A DNA stretch of 50,548 bases from Candidatus Brevefilum sp. (GTDB lineage Bacteria; Chloroflexota; Anaerolineae; Anaerolineales; Anaerolineaceae). A program made the translations under genes and the position numbers. Below are positions 1 through 8,551 of this stretch, piece by piece. Location: the NCBI GenBank assembly GCA_019428905.1, contig JAHYJN010000017.1, positions 1-50,548 on the forward strand. Direction: 5' to 3'. Each line of letters begins with the position of its first letter. The first letter of the stretch is position 1. The notes beneath the pieces are model-generated. The model ran no database searches, was not told the origin of the DNA, and saw nothing but the letters and a program-made list of their open reading frames with translations.

Positions 1-210
1 GCTAGCCCATTTTGGATCAATACTTAAAACAGGCCCCATCTTTTTTTGTGGGTGTTCGAGGTTGGTAAGAGAACCTTCAAGATTAACAACGTTATAATCA
101 TTATCTTGAGTTATTGTCAGGTTGTGGAATAAATTTTCGTTGAATGGGCACCCAAATTGCTTTACAGGAGCGAAGTCACCAGCAATTAATAAATTTAGTG
201 ATTTATTCAT
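1..210 (-). CDS. CapA-family (PGA_cap) protein, N-terminal part, cut by window edge
   Basis: The reverse strand reads in frame from an ATG at 210 to the first base of the window (70 codons, no stop), so the 3' end lies outside. The start is fixed by an in-frame TGA three codons upstream. The product opens with LLIAGDFAP and continues with VVNLEGSLTN and a K-x-GP-x-L stretch, the usual N-terminal landmarks of CapA/PgsA-like metallophosphatase-fold proteins (GD near the N-terminus, NLEG about 40 residues later). These proteins are tied to capsule or poly-gamma-glutamate production. No signal peptide is visible, so this version may be cytoplasmic. It is the last visible gene of the AT-rich tail of the polysaccharide locus. 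The family call rests on 70 residues only. Confidence 0.7.
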   Translation of the reverse strand, partial: MNKSLNLLIAGDFAPVKQFGCPFNENLFHNLTITQDNDYNVVNLEGSLTNLEHPQKKMGPVLSIDPKWAS

Positions 211-400
211 AATAAAATTTCACTTGAAAAACCGGGATACTGATGTTTTATATCAAGGTTCTTTTGGTCTATCAAAATTAAGTTCTGCAAATTTTATACA
301 CATTACCAAACTTGGAGGCGGCAAACATATTTCTGCAAAAAACAACTTTTAATCTAAAGAATTCTAGTTTGAGATAAACACAAACAACTTCATCATTCCC

Positions 401-1480
401 TTAGATCTCTTTTAACGCGTCTTCATACATCTTTCGATTGCCAGGTTGAGTGAAAGTAAAGAAATCTCCATGCTCATTGCCTTCAACAAGAAGCGGTTTT
501 CCATTTATAGACAGCGCAATATCCCAGCCTACATACCTATTTTGTGGCACAACATAAGCTAATTTCTGGGCAAATGATCTTATTTCCTCCCAAAAAGGAA
601 TTCGAAATCCTTTAATTTGAAGTTTGCTTGTCGGGTGTGAAAAATATTGGTTCCTGTTCTTATCAAAACCACCTGTATAAATAATACCTGTATTGATATC
701 AATTTCCGATAGTAAACCACCACTGCTATAGTTATCATTAACCGAACCATGGTTACCCATTTTAAAGAAGGAAGGTTTCATGATTTTAACCCCATTCTTT
801 GTCACAACTGTACTGACCCGAATCGTATTCAAAGAGCTTGGGTGAAATGCGGCTAAGTCTGGATGTTGAACGATCACTTCTTCGACAATATATTGATTGT
901 CATAACACTCTTCGTATAAATCAACAAGGTTGATTGAATTATCAATGCGTACTTTTCTGGCTCCACGACCCCAAGATGCATTTTTGGGTTTAATAAATAT
1001 CTCTTTATGACGATGACAGAACTCTTCAAAGGCTTTGAAGTCTGTTACTTCAGCAAGAAAAAGATATTCCCGATCAATGAAATCTTTAAAAACTTTATAT
1101 GTTTGATTTTTTTCTCGAAAAATATCACGATATATTGGCGGATTAAAAGCATACCAAATTCTTCGGCTTTGCCCTTCAGTAATAAATTCCTTCCTTTGTA
1201 GACCAGATTTTAAATAAAAATCATAGGTAAAATAATTTACAATCGAGGCACCATAAAGAATATTCGCCGATAATATATCAAGATAGATAGAAAATCGTTC
1301 TTTTTGGGTTAGATTTGAAGAAATGTATCGATCAATTTCCTCTGAAATTTTCCCATTAACAATACTTGGAATAAATTTTCTCAAAAAATTTAGAACCCGA
1401 TACGGTTTTATACATACATTAAACCAGGAAAACTTTTGTAAGCCTGCAAATTTCCTCTCGATAAATTTGAGCTCTGCCAT
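401..1480 (-). CDS. Sugar-transfer-associated ATP-grasp protein
   Basis: The 359-aa product fits the ATP-grasp group found in polysaccharide loci (Pfam ATPgrasp_ST). Visible landmarks are the nucleotide-binding stretch KPKNASWGRGA (about 164-174), YIVEEVIVQHP (197-207), SLNTIRV (216-222), VGWDIAL (317-323) and the metal-binding EGN (333-335). ATP-grasp enzymes join a carboxylate to an amine or thiol through an acyl-phosphate, so a role in adding an amino acid or similar group to a surface sugar is a reasonable inference; the substrate is unknown. The start ATG is preceded by GGGAAG. It lies 53 bp after the GNAT gene on the same strand, suggesting co-transcription. Base composition is AT-rich like its neighbours. 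Confidence 0.8.
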   Translation of the reverse strand: MAELKFIERKFAGLQKFSWFNVCIKPYRVLNFLRKFIPSIVNGKISEEIDRYISSNLTQKERFSIYLDILSANILYGASIVNYFTYDFYLKSGLQRKEFITEGQSRRIWYAFNPPIYRDIFREKNQTYKVFKDFIDREYLFLAEVTDFKAFEEFCHRHKEIFIKPKNASWGRGARKVRIDNSINLVDLYEECYDNQYIVEEVIVQHPDLAAFHPSSLNTIRVSTVVTKNGVKIMKPSFFKMGNHGSVNDNYSSGGLLSEIDINTGIIYTGGFDKNRNQYFSHPTSKLQIKGFRIPFWEEIRSFAQKLAYVVPQNRYVGWDIALSINGKPLLVEGNEHGDFFTFTQPGNRKMYEDALKEI

Positions 1481-1533
1481 AACAATCTTCCCTACTACTC
1501 ACCTAACATGAACACCACAATCAACGACAAATG

Positions 1534-2466
1534 TTAATATACATTATCATCTCCCATGACAATCTGCCAATTGTTGATGTGATAATTTAAAGAGCAGTTA
1601 TCATCAAGGATTTTTCCACTAAAATATGTTATCGGTAAACTATTGGAAAATCCATTCTTCTCTAGCCATAATTTTAGGTCTGTGTTAATGTTCGCCCAAG
1701 TTGTGACCTGGTCGGCTTTTTGATCATGTGCATAGGTTAATACTTGAGCAAACAACTCGTCAAAATCGGCTTGATTATTTATGAAATAATCCACAATGTT
1801 TATCTTATTGTCATATTTCTTAATCACAAAAAATGATGTTACACTATCGTTTTGTTTGACAATTAAATTATGATATTTGACCGTTGGGCATTTAGAATAA
1901 CGCCAACGCATATAATCAAGATCTTTATGCACTGAGATCTTGCTCTTATCCTTGTGCACGAAATTGTAACTCAATAAGAAATCATCATCAGTAATTATTT
2001 CAATGGGCTTGTTTTTTACCTTTTGCATATCCAAACTCATTGTTGGGAACTCGTAAATATCCACTCTCTTCAATTTTTTGTTTAAAGCCCGATGAATTGA
2101 TGCGTTTGGAAAACCGAAAATAATCTTGTAGCCCTCACTTTTTAAGTGTTGATACAACAAATCACCTGTTTTTGCAAACAATCCCATTCCCCGAAAATTT
2201 TTATGCGTCATCGTGTGTATAGATAATCCTGATTTATACTTTGAATCATTATGTTCTAAAAACAAAGGCACAGCAGAATAATTCGAAATAACTCTTCCTT
2301 GATCCAGTGCGAGCACCATTAATAACTCATCAAAAGGATTGTAGAGATATCGCCATAAAAAGTATTCCTGATTTACCTTATTCTTAAAGATCCCATTATA
2401 CAAATCCATGACCCCATCTAGGTAGACGCCAAATTCATCTTTGTTTATAAGCTTAATTTCTAACAT
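1534..2466 (-). CDS. GNAT-family N-acetyltransferase
   Basis: The 310-aa product carries a GNAT motif A near residues 86-104 (MTHKNFRGMGLFAKTGDLLY region), where the R-G-x-G-L part binds acetyl-CoA, followed by an N-x-x-I/F-GFPN stretch seen in larger polysaccharide-associated GNATs. At about 310 aa it is twice a minimal GNAT, so it probably holds two GNAT-like halves. It most likely acetylates or acylates a sugar precursor of the surface polymer; the substrate cannot be read from the sequence. Its ATG lies inside the end of the upstream methyltransferase gene (14-bp overlap), which indicates translational coupling. Confidence 0.7.
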   Translation of the reverse strand: MLEIKLINKDEFGVYLDGVMDLYNGIFKNKVNQEYFLWRYLYNPFDELLMVLALDQGRVISNYSAVPLFLEHNDSKYKSGLSIHTMTHKNFRGMGLFAKTGDLLYQHLKSEGYKIIFGFPNASIHRALNKKLKRVDIYEFPTMSLDMQKVKNKPIEIITDDDFLLSYNFVHKDKSKISVHKDLDYMRWRYSKCPTVKYHNLIVKQNDSVTSFFVIKKYDNKINIVDYFINNQADFDELFAQVLTYAHDQKADQVTTWANINTDLKLWLEKNGFSNSLPITYFSGKILDDNCSLNYHINNWQIVMGDDNVY

Positions 2467-3199
2467 AAAGTCCTGCGATCCATGAATAACTCTTTTTCTT
2501 AGGCACGATTTTTACTAAAAGTGATTTTAACGACTTAATAAATGACTTGCTCGCATGTGTCTGAGGATTGATTGGCTTCAATAATGCTCTTTTTTCATAA
2601 CCACATATTGGGCATTTGGTTTCAAAAGGCATTTCCTTTATAAATATCAAGCGATAGAAATGAACGAAAGGAGTAGGAAGATGGTAATCAAACTTTTCAT
2701 TAATAAGCATAGTGCTTTGACAAACCCAATCTTGTTTACCCAATAACTGGGAAATTTTCTCTTCATCAAATGAACGAATGTGCAAATAGTGATTATAACG
2801 GCTAAAACAAAATGGACATTGAACCAGCATTAATTTCAAATCTTGCTTATAGGGAACCGTGATAAGGATATATTTCTTGGCAACCCGTGATATTTCCAGA
2901 AGAGCCATCTCATATAGACCATGGGGTAAATGTTCGATCACTTCCATACAGGTCACTAAATCGACGGCATTATCTGAGAAGGGCAGGGCACCAATGTATG
3001 CCAACGATTTAGGTGCATGTGCATGCATAAGTCCCTTTAAATCCTGGTCTACAGCAAACGTCTTTACTGATTTATCTACAAAATGATTAAGAAAATCACC
3101 AGTCCCACACCCAACATCCAACATTGTCTGAACACCAGATGGAATCATCTGAGAAGCTGCATTAAATCGTATCGCATCCTTTTTGGAGAGTTCAATCAT
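2453..3199 (-). CDS. Class I SAM-dependent methyltransferase with Cys pairs
   Basis: Motif I is DVGCGTGDF (about 28-36), an acidic VDQD follows about 15 residues later, and the post-I motif is DLVTCMEVIEHLP, all typical of Methyltransf_11/25 enzymes using S-adenosylmethionine. Two cysteine pairs, CPFC (about 128) and CPIC (about 196), could bind zinc, which is less usual and resembles sugar methyltransferases that carry zinc-binding sites. The ATG at 3199 is preferred to an in-frame TTG at 3205. It overlaps the GNAT gene downstream and also the end of a short open frame upstream (stop at 3192), as in a tight operon. Likely role: methylating a sugar or lipid-linked intermediate. Confidence 0.75.
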   Translation of the reverse strand: MIELSKKDAIRFNAASQMIPSGVQTMLDVGCGTGDFLNHFVDKSVKTFAVDQDLKGLMHAHAPKSLAYIGALPFSDNAVDLVTCMEVIEHLPHGLYEMALLEISRVAKKYILITVPYKQDLKLMLVQCPFCFSRYNHYLHIRSFDEEKISQLLGKQDWVCQSTMLINEKFDYHLPTPFVHFYRLIFIKEMPFETKCPICGYEKRALLKPINPQTHASKSFIKSLKSLLVKIVPKKKSYSWIAGLYVRN

Positions 3200-3425
3200 A
3201 TACAATTTTTATTATATTGGGCGTATTTTCAAATACTGGCTTCGACTTTACGTGCCCTTGCATGCACTGTCTAATGTTACTGATTTCTTTTGTAAGTAGA
3301 TTATTGCACTGCAGGAATTCATTAAAGCTAAATAATCTAAGAATCTTTTCAATGTTGGCCACTCTGGAAGCATCTTCAGCGTTGTATATTGAATGATCTA
3401 CGTTGTATAAATCTGGTAAATAAAT
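3192..3425 (-). pseudogene. Possible C-terminal remnant of an unidentified gene
   Basis: The reverse strand stays open for 77 codons from just after a TAA at 3426-3428 to a TGA at 3192-3194, with no ATG near its beginning. The predicted peptide has plausible composition (begins around PDLYNVDHSIYNAEDASR, ends NIIKIVYD). Its stop codon overlaps the ATG of the methyltransferase, the arrangement expected of a real upstream operon gene. A second short open stretch lies immediately 5' in another frame, so a frameshifted or truncated gene is possible. The family is not recognised, and chance openness in AT-rich DNA is not excluded. Apart from this, 3206-3621 shows nothing. Confidence 0.3.
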
Positions 3426-3621
3426 TTAAGCAAGCTAAATTGGAAAAGACAGGACCCTTTCATCAAAACTGATCAAAGGCACAATGATTAATATCAACAG
3501 GTGAATTGGTAGCAACAATTGGGTTAAAATTACGTCAAAAATACGTTTGAAAAATTTTTTATACATCTTACTGAACAATTTTCAAGGCTTCCAAAAACTA
3601 ATACTGATGAAATTATTCCCT

Positions 3622-4323
3622 TTAGACCAGAGCCTTTTGTTGAATCATGGCAGTGATTGTCCTGATTAGCGTTCTTAAATCATTTCTAAAGGAATAGTTT
3701 TCGATATTGGATAAATTGATCGCCATCTTTTCTGGTAAAACAACCTCAATGTAGGTTTTATCTATATCTTCAACACCATCAAGAATTTGGGCCTCATCCT
3801 TATATTGGATGCTCGCTTCAGAGGTAACACCCGCCGGCAACAGCAAGGTAGCCAGCATTTCATCGGTATAATGCTCTACATATTTTGGAACTTCCGGCCG
3901 CGTACCCACAAAGGTCATATCGCCAGTGATAATGTTGAAAAGCTGGGGGTACTCATCCAGCCGATGTTTGCGCAAAAAATGTCCCACCCTGGTGATCCTC
4001 GGGTCACAATTAACTGTCACCTGGGTCCCAATCTTCTCTGCGTTCTGAACCATGGTACGAAACTTGAAGATTTTAAACTCTCTACCGTACTGGGTAAGCC
4101 GAGCTTGCCGAAAAAATATCATGCCTTGAGAATCCAGTTTGATAGCAATGGCAATCACCAAAAATACGGGTAGTAAAATAAAAAATAATGCTATCGCAAG
4201 AAAAAAATCGAACAATCTTTTAATGACCAGTGAAAATTGCTTTACGGCAAGATGCTCATAATACCTGCGTACATGTTCATTTTGCATATTTTGAGGAAGT
4301 TCTTCCCATTTTCTTATTTTCAT
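3622..4323 (-). CDS. Small sugar transferase (PglC/PF02397 type)
   Basis: The 233-aa protein is a monotopic phosphoglycosyl transferase: a membrane helix at about 39-62, a KIFKFRTM block (84-91), the catalytic Asp-Glu pair in RLDEYPQLFN (123-124), GDMTFVGTRPE and a PAGVTSEAS segment. Such enzymes move a sugar-1-phosphate from a nucleotide sugar to undecaprenyl phosphate and start repeat-unit assembly. GTRPE replaces the more common GPRPE. The short form lacks the N-terminal four-helix and nucleotide-fold part of its neighbour at 4737-6110. It lies between the AT-rich tail and the rest of the locus. The sugar specificity cannot be read. Confidence 0.88.
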   Translation of the reverse strand: MKIRKWEELPQNMQNEHVRRYYEHLAVKQFSLVIKRLFDFFLAIALFFILLPVFLVIAIAIKLDSQGMIFFRQARLTQYGREFKIFKFRTMVQNAEKIGTQVTVNCDPRITRVGHFLRKHRLDEYPQLFNIITGDMTFVGTRPEVPKYVEHYTDEMLATLLLPAGVTSEASIQYKDEAQILDGVEDIDKTYIEVVLPEKMAINLSNIENYSFRNDLRTLIRTITAMIQQKALV

Positions 4324-4660
4324 AATTATTTTGATAAAGTTTGTTTTTTCGCACCGTGAGTTATTATCGTGGCTATTTCAACACATGCAACTTTGTCGCT
4401 CCCAAATAATACAACTGATAATCTATTCTCGATCTTGAGCAAAAAAAGCTTCCCAGGTTTCAATACCAGAAAAAACCGTTCACTCCGTCTCGTTAGTGAT
4501 GTAGGCGTATCATGGGGTTTAAATCTGCTCGCCCACCCGAGAGCTCTTCTCTCTACCAGTCCACTAGCAAGGTCACGCCACTTTCTAAGTTAAATTACGG
4601 GACCTAATTGTGTATACAATCATGTGGGGCAAATGTGACTTTGATTTCGCTGATAGAGTT
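4324..4660. other. Intergenic stretch with no recognised gene
   Basis: About 340 bp between two sugar transferase genes. A plus-strand open frame at 4369-4593 has low-complexity composition, no ribosome binding site and opposite orientation to every neighbour, so it was not called. No terminator-like hairpin was found. The segment ends in the heptamer hairpin at 4661. Confidence 0.4.
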
Positions 4661-4736
4661 TAGTCGGTAGTCGGTAGTTAGTAGAAAAAGGAATCAGCGT
4701 TCTACGTTCTACATTCTACATTCTACCAACTACAAC
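4661..4736. repeat. Heptamer repeat array forming a hairpin
   Basis: The left side reads as heptamers TCGGTAG, TCGGTAG, TTAGTAG; the right side as TTCTACG, TTCTACA, TTCTACA, TTCTACC followed by AACTAC. The outer parts are near-perfect reverse complements (GTAGTTAGTAGAA against TTCTACCAACTAC, one mismatch), so the two arrays can pair with a short loop. It abuts the stop codon of the next minus-strand gene. The same 7-bp periodicity occurs at 6119-6646, 8552-9137 and 41188-41354 with other heptamers. Confidence 0.7.
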
Positions 4737-6110
4737 CTAATACGCTCCCTTGCCTCTCAAAATCACCAGCACGGTCTTAATCAATATCTGCAGATCGAGC
4801 CACAGCGAGTAATGCTGGATGTAATACAGGTCTTCATCGGTGTGCAGGTGCATGGGTTTATCGCTCCTGCCGTTGACCTGCCACCAGCCGGTCAGCCCTT
4901 GGGGGACGGCAAAACGCATGTGCTGCCAGGGCTGATAATGTCCCACCAGCTCGGGCAGCTCCGGGCGGGGGCCCACCAGGCTCATCTCCCCCCGCAGGAT
5001 GTTGATCAACTGCGGCAGCTCGTCCAGGCTGGTCCGCCGTAGGAAGCGACCGACCTTGGTGACACGCGGGTCGTCCGGGGTTTTATAGTGGGTGTTCCCA
5101 TTGGCGTCCACAGTCATCACCTCGGCCAGGCGTTCGTGGGCCTGGTCCACCATGGTGCGGAATTTGAGCATGTGGAAGGTCTTGCCGTTCTGCATCACCC
5201 GGGTCGAGCGGTACAGCACCGGACCCGGCGAATCAAGTCTGACCAGCAGCGCCGCCAGCCCGTAAAGGGGAAGGGTCAGCACAAACAGCGGGGTGGTCAG
5301 CGCCAGGTCAAAGATTCGTTTGGCAAGCCGCTGGCTGTGGGTCAACGCCGGTGAGCGCAGTGTGATCATCGGCACGCCGACGAAGTTCCACACCGATGCC
5401 TTGCTCAGCATCAGGGCAAAGTAATCCGGGATGACCCAGGTACGCACCGGCAGGGTGTGGACCGCTTCCAACAGGGCGTTCACCCGCTCGTAAGCCCATT
5501 GGGGCAGTGCGATGATCAGGTTGTCGATCTGGTGAGCTTTAATCAGCTCAGCAGCCTGGTCGACGCTCCCCAACACATCCAGCTGATGGCGAATCAGCTC
5601 GGGGTCATCATCGATGAAACCGACCAGGGTGTAGCCCACCTGCGAGAAGTCATTAATCTCTGCTGCAAAGCGACGTCCAACTTTGCCTGCACCGGCGATC
5701 AAGATCCGTTGCTGCGATCGCTGACGGAAACCTTTTTGGAAGACCAGCCGAGACACCAAGCGAGAAACCAGTTGCAATGCCAGGGTAATCACGGCAAAGT
5801 AGGCAAAAGCGCTGCGAGTCAGTGGTCCACCCGCCAGATATAGAATTCCCGCTATCAGGATCAGCGCGATTAATGCCCCGGCGAGCAAGTTGTAGACCTC
5901 ATCTACTACGCGCAGGTTCTTCACAGGGTTGTAGGACCCTAACTGCGCCAGGGTCACCAACCACACCAACGCAAAAGGAACCGCCAGCAGCGGGTTCAGT
6001 GTCACCGGGTGTGAGGTGATCCCGGTTGCAATCCACAGCGAGGCGGTTACGAGGATGCCATCGAGGAAGATGAGGATGGCGGGGTAAGGAATTGTGTGTT
6101 TTTGGGTCAT
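4737..6110 (-). CDS. Exopolysaccharide polyprenyl glycosylphosphotransferase (WbaP-like)
   Basis: The 457-aa product has the classic three-part layout: several hydrophobic helices (about 10-125), a Rossmann-like CoA_binding_3 domain starting [13 protein letters not shown] (135-147) with GFIDDDP, and a C-terminal bacterial sugar transferase from about 264 with MLKFRTM, the catalytic pair in SLDELPQL (Asp363-Glu364) and LVGPRPE. It transfers a hexose-1-phosphate to undecaprenyl phosphate at the membrane to begin the repeat unit. The C-terminus [13 protein letters not shown] is typical of the family. It is separated from the aminotransferase upstream by a decayed four-helix-bundle gene and repeats. 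Which sugar it uses is not determinable. Confidence 0.92.
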   Translation of the reverse strand: MTQKHTIPYPAILIFLDGILVTASLWIATGITSHPVTLNPLLAVPFALVWLVTLAQLGSYNPVKNLRVVDEVYNLLAGALIALILIAGILYLAGGPLTRSAFAYFAVITLALQLVSRLVSRLVFQKGFRQRSQQRILIAGAGKVGRRFAAEINDFSQVGYTLVGFIDDDPELIRHQLDVLGSVDQAAELIKAHQIDNLIIALPQWAYERVNALLEAVHTLPVRTWVIPDYFALMLSKASVWNFVGVPMITLRSPALTHSQRLAKRIFDLALTTPLFVLTLPLYGLAALLVRLDSPGPVLYRSTRVMQNGKTFHMLKFRTMVDQAHERLAEVMTVDANGNTHYKTPDDPRVTKVGRFLRRTSLDELPQLINILRGEMSLVGPRPELPELVGHYQPWQHMRFAVPQGLTGWWQVNGRSDKPMHLHTDEDLYYIQHYSLWLDLQILIKTVLVILRGKGAY

Positions 6111-6118
6111 GTTAGGCT

Positions 6119-6180
6119 ATGGATCAAGCTGATAGCTGATCCCGCTCGCTTCGCTTCGGGCACTTCGTAGCTGATAGAAA
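6119..6180. repeat. Heptamer-type repeat, left flank of first four-helix-bundle remnant
   Basis: The stretch contains AGCTGATAGCTGAT (two heptamers) and, after a GC-rich insert (CCCGCTCGCTTCGCTTCGGG), GTAGCTGATAGAA. A closely similar arrangement, GATCCCC...ACTTCGTGGTTGATAG, lies at about 8599-8644 beside the second remnant, so both copies share this flank. Confidence 0.6.
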
Positions 6181-6184
6181 AAGA

Positions 6185-6604
6185 TTATCTGCCAGTAGTT
6201 AGTGAATTTATCAAACCTTTTAACATCTTAGCGATTTCGTTGGAGTTTTCTTCGAGCTTGAGAAAAATGGCTTCATCGAGCCATCCGCGTAATTTAAATA
6301 TTTCGAGCAAGGTCAATGTTTCATAAAGCGAACCGCGAGCATTATAGAGGAATTGAACGAACTCTTTTTTTGAATTTCTACCTTCCCCGAAGGGGTGCTT
6401 TGCATACCCTCAGCTATGTTCATTGGAATAGATGTCACAGCTGATTCAATCTGCTCAAAAAGACGATAATGCTTCCTAGAAGTCTCCAACTCATCAATGA
6501 TTTGAAGTACTTCATTAGCAAATGACGTACTCTTTTGCTAAACTTTCAAATCCTTTTAAGACGATTGTCCCTCTATCAAATTGATCCTCCAAATGTTTCC
6601 CTAT
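6185..6604 (-). pseudogene. Four-helix-bundle (S23/IVS-type) protein gene, frameshifted
   Basis: Joined across frames, the reverse strand encodes a recognisable four-helix-bundle protein (TIGR02436/23S rRNA intervening-sequence family): HLEDQFDRGTIVLKGFESLA, then ANEVLQIIDELETSRKHYRL, ESAVTSIPMNIAEG, EFVQFLYNARGSLYETLTLL and ANSNEIAKM-like C-terminal helix (here NSNEIAKMLKGLINSL). A frameshift sits near 6520-6530 (probably one lost T). A second lies near 6375-6410, where about 20 nt including CCCCTTCGGGG appear inserted after the IAEG codons. The expected start position holds ATA. The family's cellular role is unclear; copies outside rRNA genes are common. It is inserted between polysaccharide genes and flanked on both sides by heptamer repeats. 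Confidence 0.8.
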
Positions 6605-6646
6605 CAGCTACGAGCTATCAGCTATGAGCTATCAGTTATGAGCTAA
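6600..6646. repeat. Heptamer repeat array (AGCTATC/AGCTATG)
   Basis: Alternating heptamers CAGCTAC, GAGCTAT, CAGCTAT, GAGCTAT, CAGTTAT, GAGCTAA run up to the stop codon of the aminotransferase gene. AGCT in each unit makes the array locally self-complementary. The same heptamers occur at 9106-9137. Confidence 0.75.
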
Positions 6647-7782
6647 ACGATGTGCGCGAGCAACGCAGTTGCCGCCTCCACAACAATCCCCAATCCCGCC
6701 TCCCCCATCGTCGGATACAGCGGCAACGTTACCTCGCGGGCTGCCAATGCTTCGGTGACAGGCAGGCTAATCTCGCCGTAGCGTTCCCGGTAATAGCTAA
6801 AGGTGTGCACCGGCCGGTAGTGGATGCTAGATTGGACGCCAGCGTCGCGCAAGCTGGCCATAAAGGCTTCGCGGTTTGTACCCTCGGGCAGCAGCATGGG
6901 GAAGAGGTGGTAGGCGGACGTACCCTGGTCAGCGGCTTTGAAGGGCAGGGCGACTGGCAGGTCGGCCAGGGCGTCCCAGTAGGAGCGGGTCCACAACCGC
7001 CGTTTGGCGTTGTTGTCGGCCAGCTTCGCCAGCTGGGTCAGGCCCAGGGAAGCCCGGATTTCATCGATGCGATAATTGTAGCCCAGCTCAACCACATCGT
7101 ACGAGAAAGCGTGCCCTTTATGACGGTCGTAGGTCAGCGTGGTCATCCCGTGGGAGCGCAGCAGGCGCAGCTTGGCAGCCAGATCGTCCCGGTCGGTGAC
7201 GAGCATGCCGCCCTCTCCGGTGGGCAGGTTCTTGTTGGAGAAGAAACTGAAGCAGCCAACCTCCCCAAAGGTCCCCAGGGCGCGCCCATCGAGGGTCGCA
7301 CCGGGGGCGTGGGCAGCGTCTTCGATCACGGCCAGGCCGTGTTCTTCGGCCAGCGCCATGATCTCGGGCATGCGGCAGGGGTAGCCGGCATAATGCATGG
7401 GGATCACCGCTTTGGTGCGGGGGGTGATGCAGGCTTCTATCGAAACCGGGTCGACGGTCAGGTTATCGGAGCTAAGCACCTCGGCAAAGCGCACGTCAGC
7501 GCCGCAATACAGCACAGCATTGGCAGTAGCTACAAAGGTCAGCGAGGGAACGATCACCTCGTCGCCGGGGCCGATCCCCAGTGCCAGGCAGGCCAAGTGC
7601 AGCGCCTGGGTAGCATTCGAGACGGCCATGGCATGCCTTGCGCCGGTTAACGCGGCGAAGGCCCCCTCAAAGGACTGGGTCACAGCGCCCATGGTGAGCC
7701 ATTTTGACCGTAAAACATCGATCACCGCCCGTTCTTCCTCAGGGCCGTAATCTAAATCTGCCAGTGGAACTTTCCATGCCAT
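6643..7782 (-). CDS. DegT/DnrJ/EryC1/StrS-family sugar aminotransferase
   Basis: The 379-aa PLP enzyme shows the family landmarks: AVSNATQALHLA (53-64), GDEVIVPSLTFVATANA (73-89), the PLP-phosphate/aspartate region VIEDAAHAPGA (152-162) and the Schiff-base lysine in FSFFSNKNLPTGEGG (Lys184). Such enzymes transaminate a keto-sugar nucleotide, usually at C3 or C4. Beside a LegB-like 4,6-dehydratase and a nucleotidyltransferase it probably makes a 4-amino-4,6-dideoxy sugar nucleotide for the polymer; LegC-like chemistry is an inference. It begins 3 bp after the nucleotidyltransferase stop, so the two are co-translated. The end of the gene runs into the heptamer array. Confidence 0.9.
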   Translation of the reverse strand: MAWKVPLADLDYGPEEERAVIDVLRSKWLTMGAVTQSFEGAFAALTGARHAMAVSNATQALHLACLALGIGPGDEVIVPSLTFVATANAVLYCGADVRFAEVLSSDNLTVDPVSIEACITPRTKAVIPMHYAGYPCRMPEIMALAEEHGLAVIEDAAHAPGATLDGRALGTFGEVGCFSFFSNKNLPTGEGGMLVTDRDDLAAKLRLLRSHGMTTLTYDRHKGHAFSYDVVELGYNYRIDEIRASLGLTQLAKLADNNAKRRLWTRSYWDALADLPVALPFKAADQGTSAYHLFPMLLPEGTNREAFMASLRDAGVQSSIHYRPVHTFSYYRERYGEISLPVTEALAAREVTLPLYPTMGEAGLGIVVEAATALLAHIV

Positions 7783-7785
7783 AAC

Positions 7786-8499
7786 TCAGCCCTCCAATAA
7801 AAATTGATTGCGCATTGTTTCAAAATCATTGCAGGCCTGCTCATAATCCTCAGGCCGGCCCAGGTCTTGGTAGTAACCGTCGTAGCGGTAGTTGGTCACC
7901 CGCTTGCCATCCGCAAGTAACTTGAGCACCAGATCAGGGAAATCCAGGTACTCGTTGTAGTGGATGTAGTCCAGGATGTCGGTGTCGAACACATAGATGC
8001 CCATGCTGACCAAGTACTCCAGGGTGGGCTTTTCGATGTAGCCGCTAACGGTGTGGTCACCGTCGGTTTCGATTACACCCAGATCGATGTGTACCTGGCG
8101 GTGATGGGTGGCGATAGTGGCCAGGGCATCCCCCTGGCTTTTGTGGAACGCCACCAGTTGCTGGATGTCGAGCAGAGTCAGCACATCACCGTTGGAGACG
8201 ATGAAGGTGTCATCCAGGCCGTCCACCAGCGAGAGGGGACCAGCGGTGCCCAGGGGGTGGTCCTCATAGCTGTAGCGGATTTGCAGGCCGTAGTCGCGCC
8301 CGTCTTTGAAGAAGGCGCGCATCAGCCCTGCCAGGTGCCCGACGGTGATGATGATCTCATCGACACCGGCGCGTTTGAGTTGGGCAATCAGCACTTCCAG
8401 GATGGTTTTATCGCCGATGGGCATCATCGGTTTGGGGAATACACGGGTATAAGGCGCCAGGCGGGTACCTTTCCCGCCGGCCAGAATGACGGCTTTCAT
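7786..8499 (-). CDS. Sugar-1-phosphate nucleotidyltransferase
   Basis: The 237-aa protein starts with the nucleotidyltransferase signature KAVILAGGKGTRLAPYT and PKPMMPIGDKTILE, followed by GTAGPL and the metal-binding SNGDVLT. It has the catalytic domain only, with no C-terminal left-handed beta-helix. It activates a sugar-1-phosphate with an NTP. By context (LegB-like dehydratase upstream, aminotransferase 3 bp downstream) it may supply the nucleotide sugar for that branch, as the guanylyltransferase PtmE does in legionaminate synthesis; the nucleotide (G, U, T or C) cannot be decided here. About 640 bp of repeat-rich DNA separates it from the dehydratase gene. Confidence 0.88.
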   Translation of the reverse strand: MKAVILAGGKGTRLAPYTRVFPKPMMPIGDKTILEVLIAQLKRAGVDEIIITVGHLAGLMRAFFKDGRDYGLQIRYSYEDHPLGTAGPLSLVDGLDDTFIVSNGDVLTLLDIQQLVAFHKSQGDALATIATHHRQVHIDLGVIETDGDHTVSGYIEKPTLEYLVSMGIYVFDTDILDYIHYNEYLDFPDLVLKLLADGKRVTNYRYDGYYQDLGRPEDYEQACNDFETMRNQFLLEG

Positions 8500-8551
8500 A
8501 TTTATTGGTTCCCTTTGGAAATATCTTGGTTAGACACAGTATTCAATTGAC

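Noticed and set aside
122-352. Plus-strand frame of 76 codons at the left edge
   Set aside because: It lies opposite the clearly protein-like CapA-type frame and has no ribosome binding site.
4661-4736. Repeat array as a possible CRISPR
   Set aside because: Units are only 7 bp, without spacers, and no cas gene is present. The same applies to the arrays at 6600, 8552, 9106 and 41188.
6652-7650. Long plus-strand frame (332 codons) opposite the aminotransferase gene
   Set aside because: The minus strand encodes a complete PLP aminotransferase with all motifs; the other frame is an antisense shadow in GC-rich DNA.
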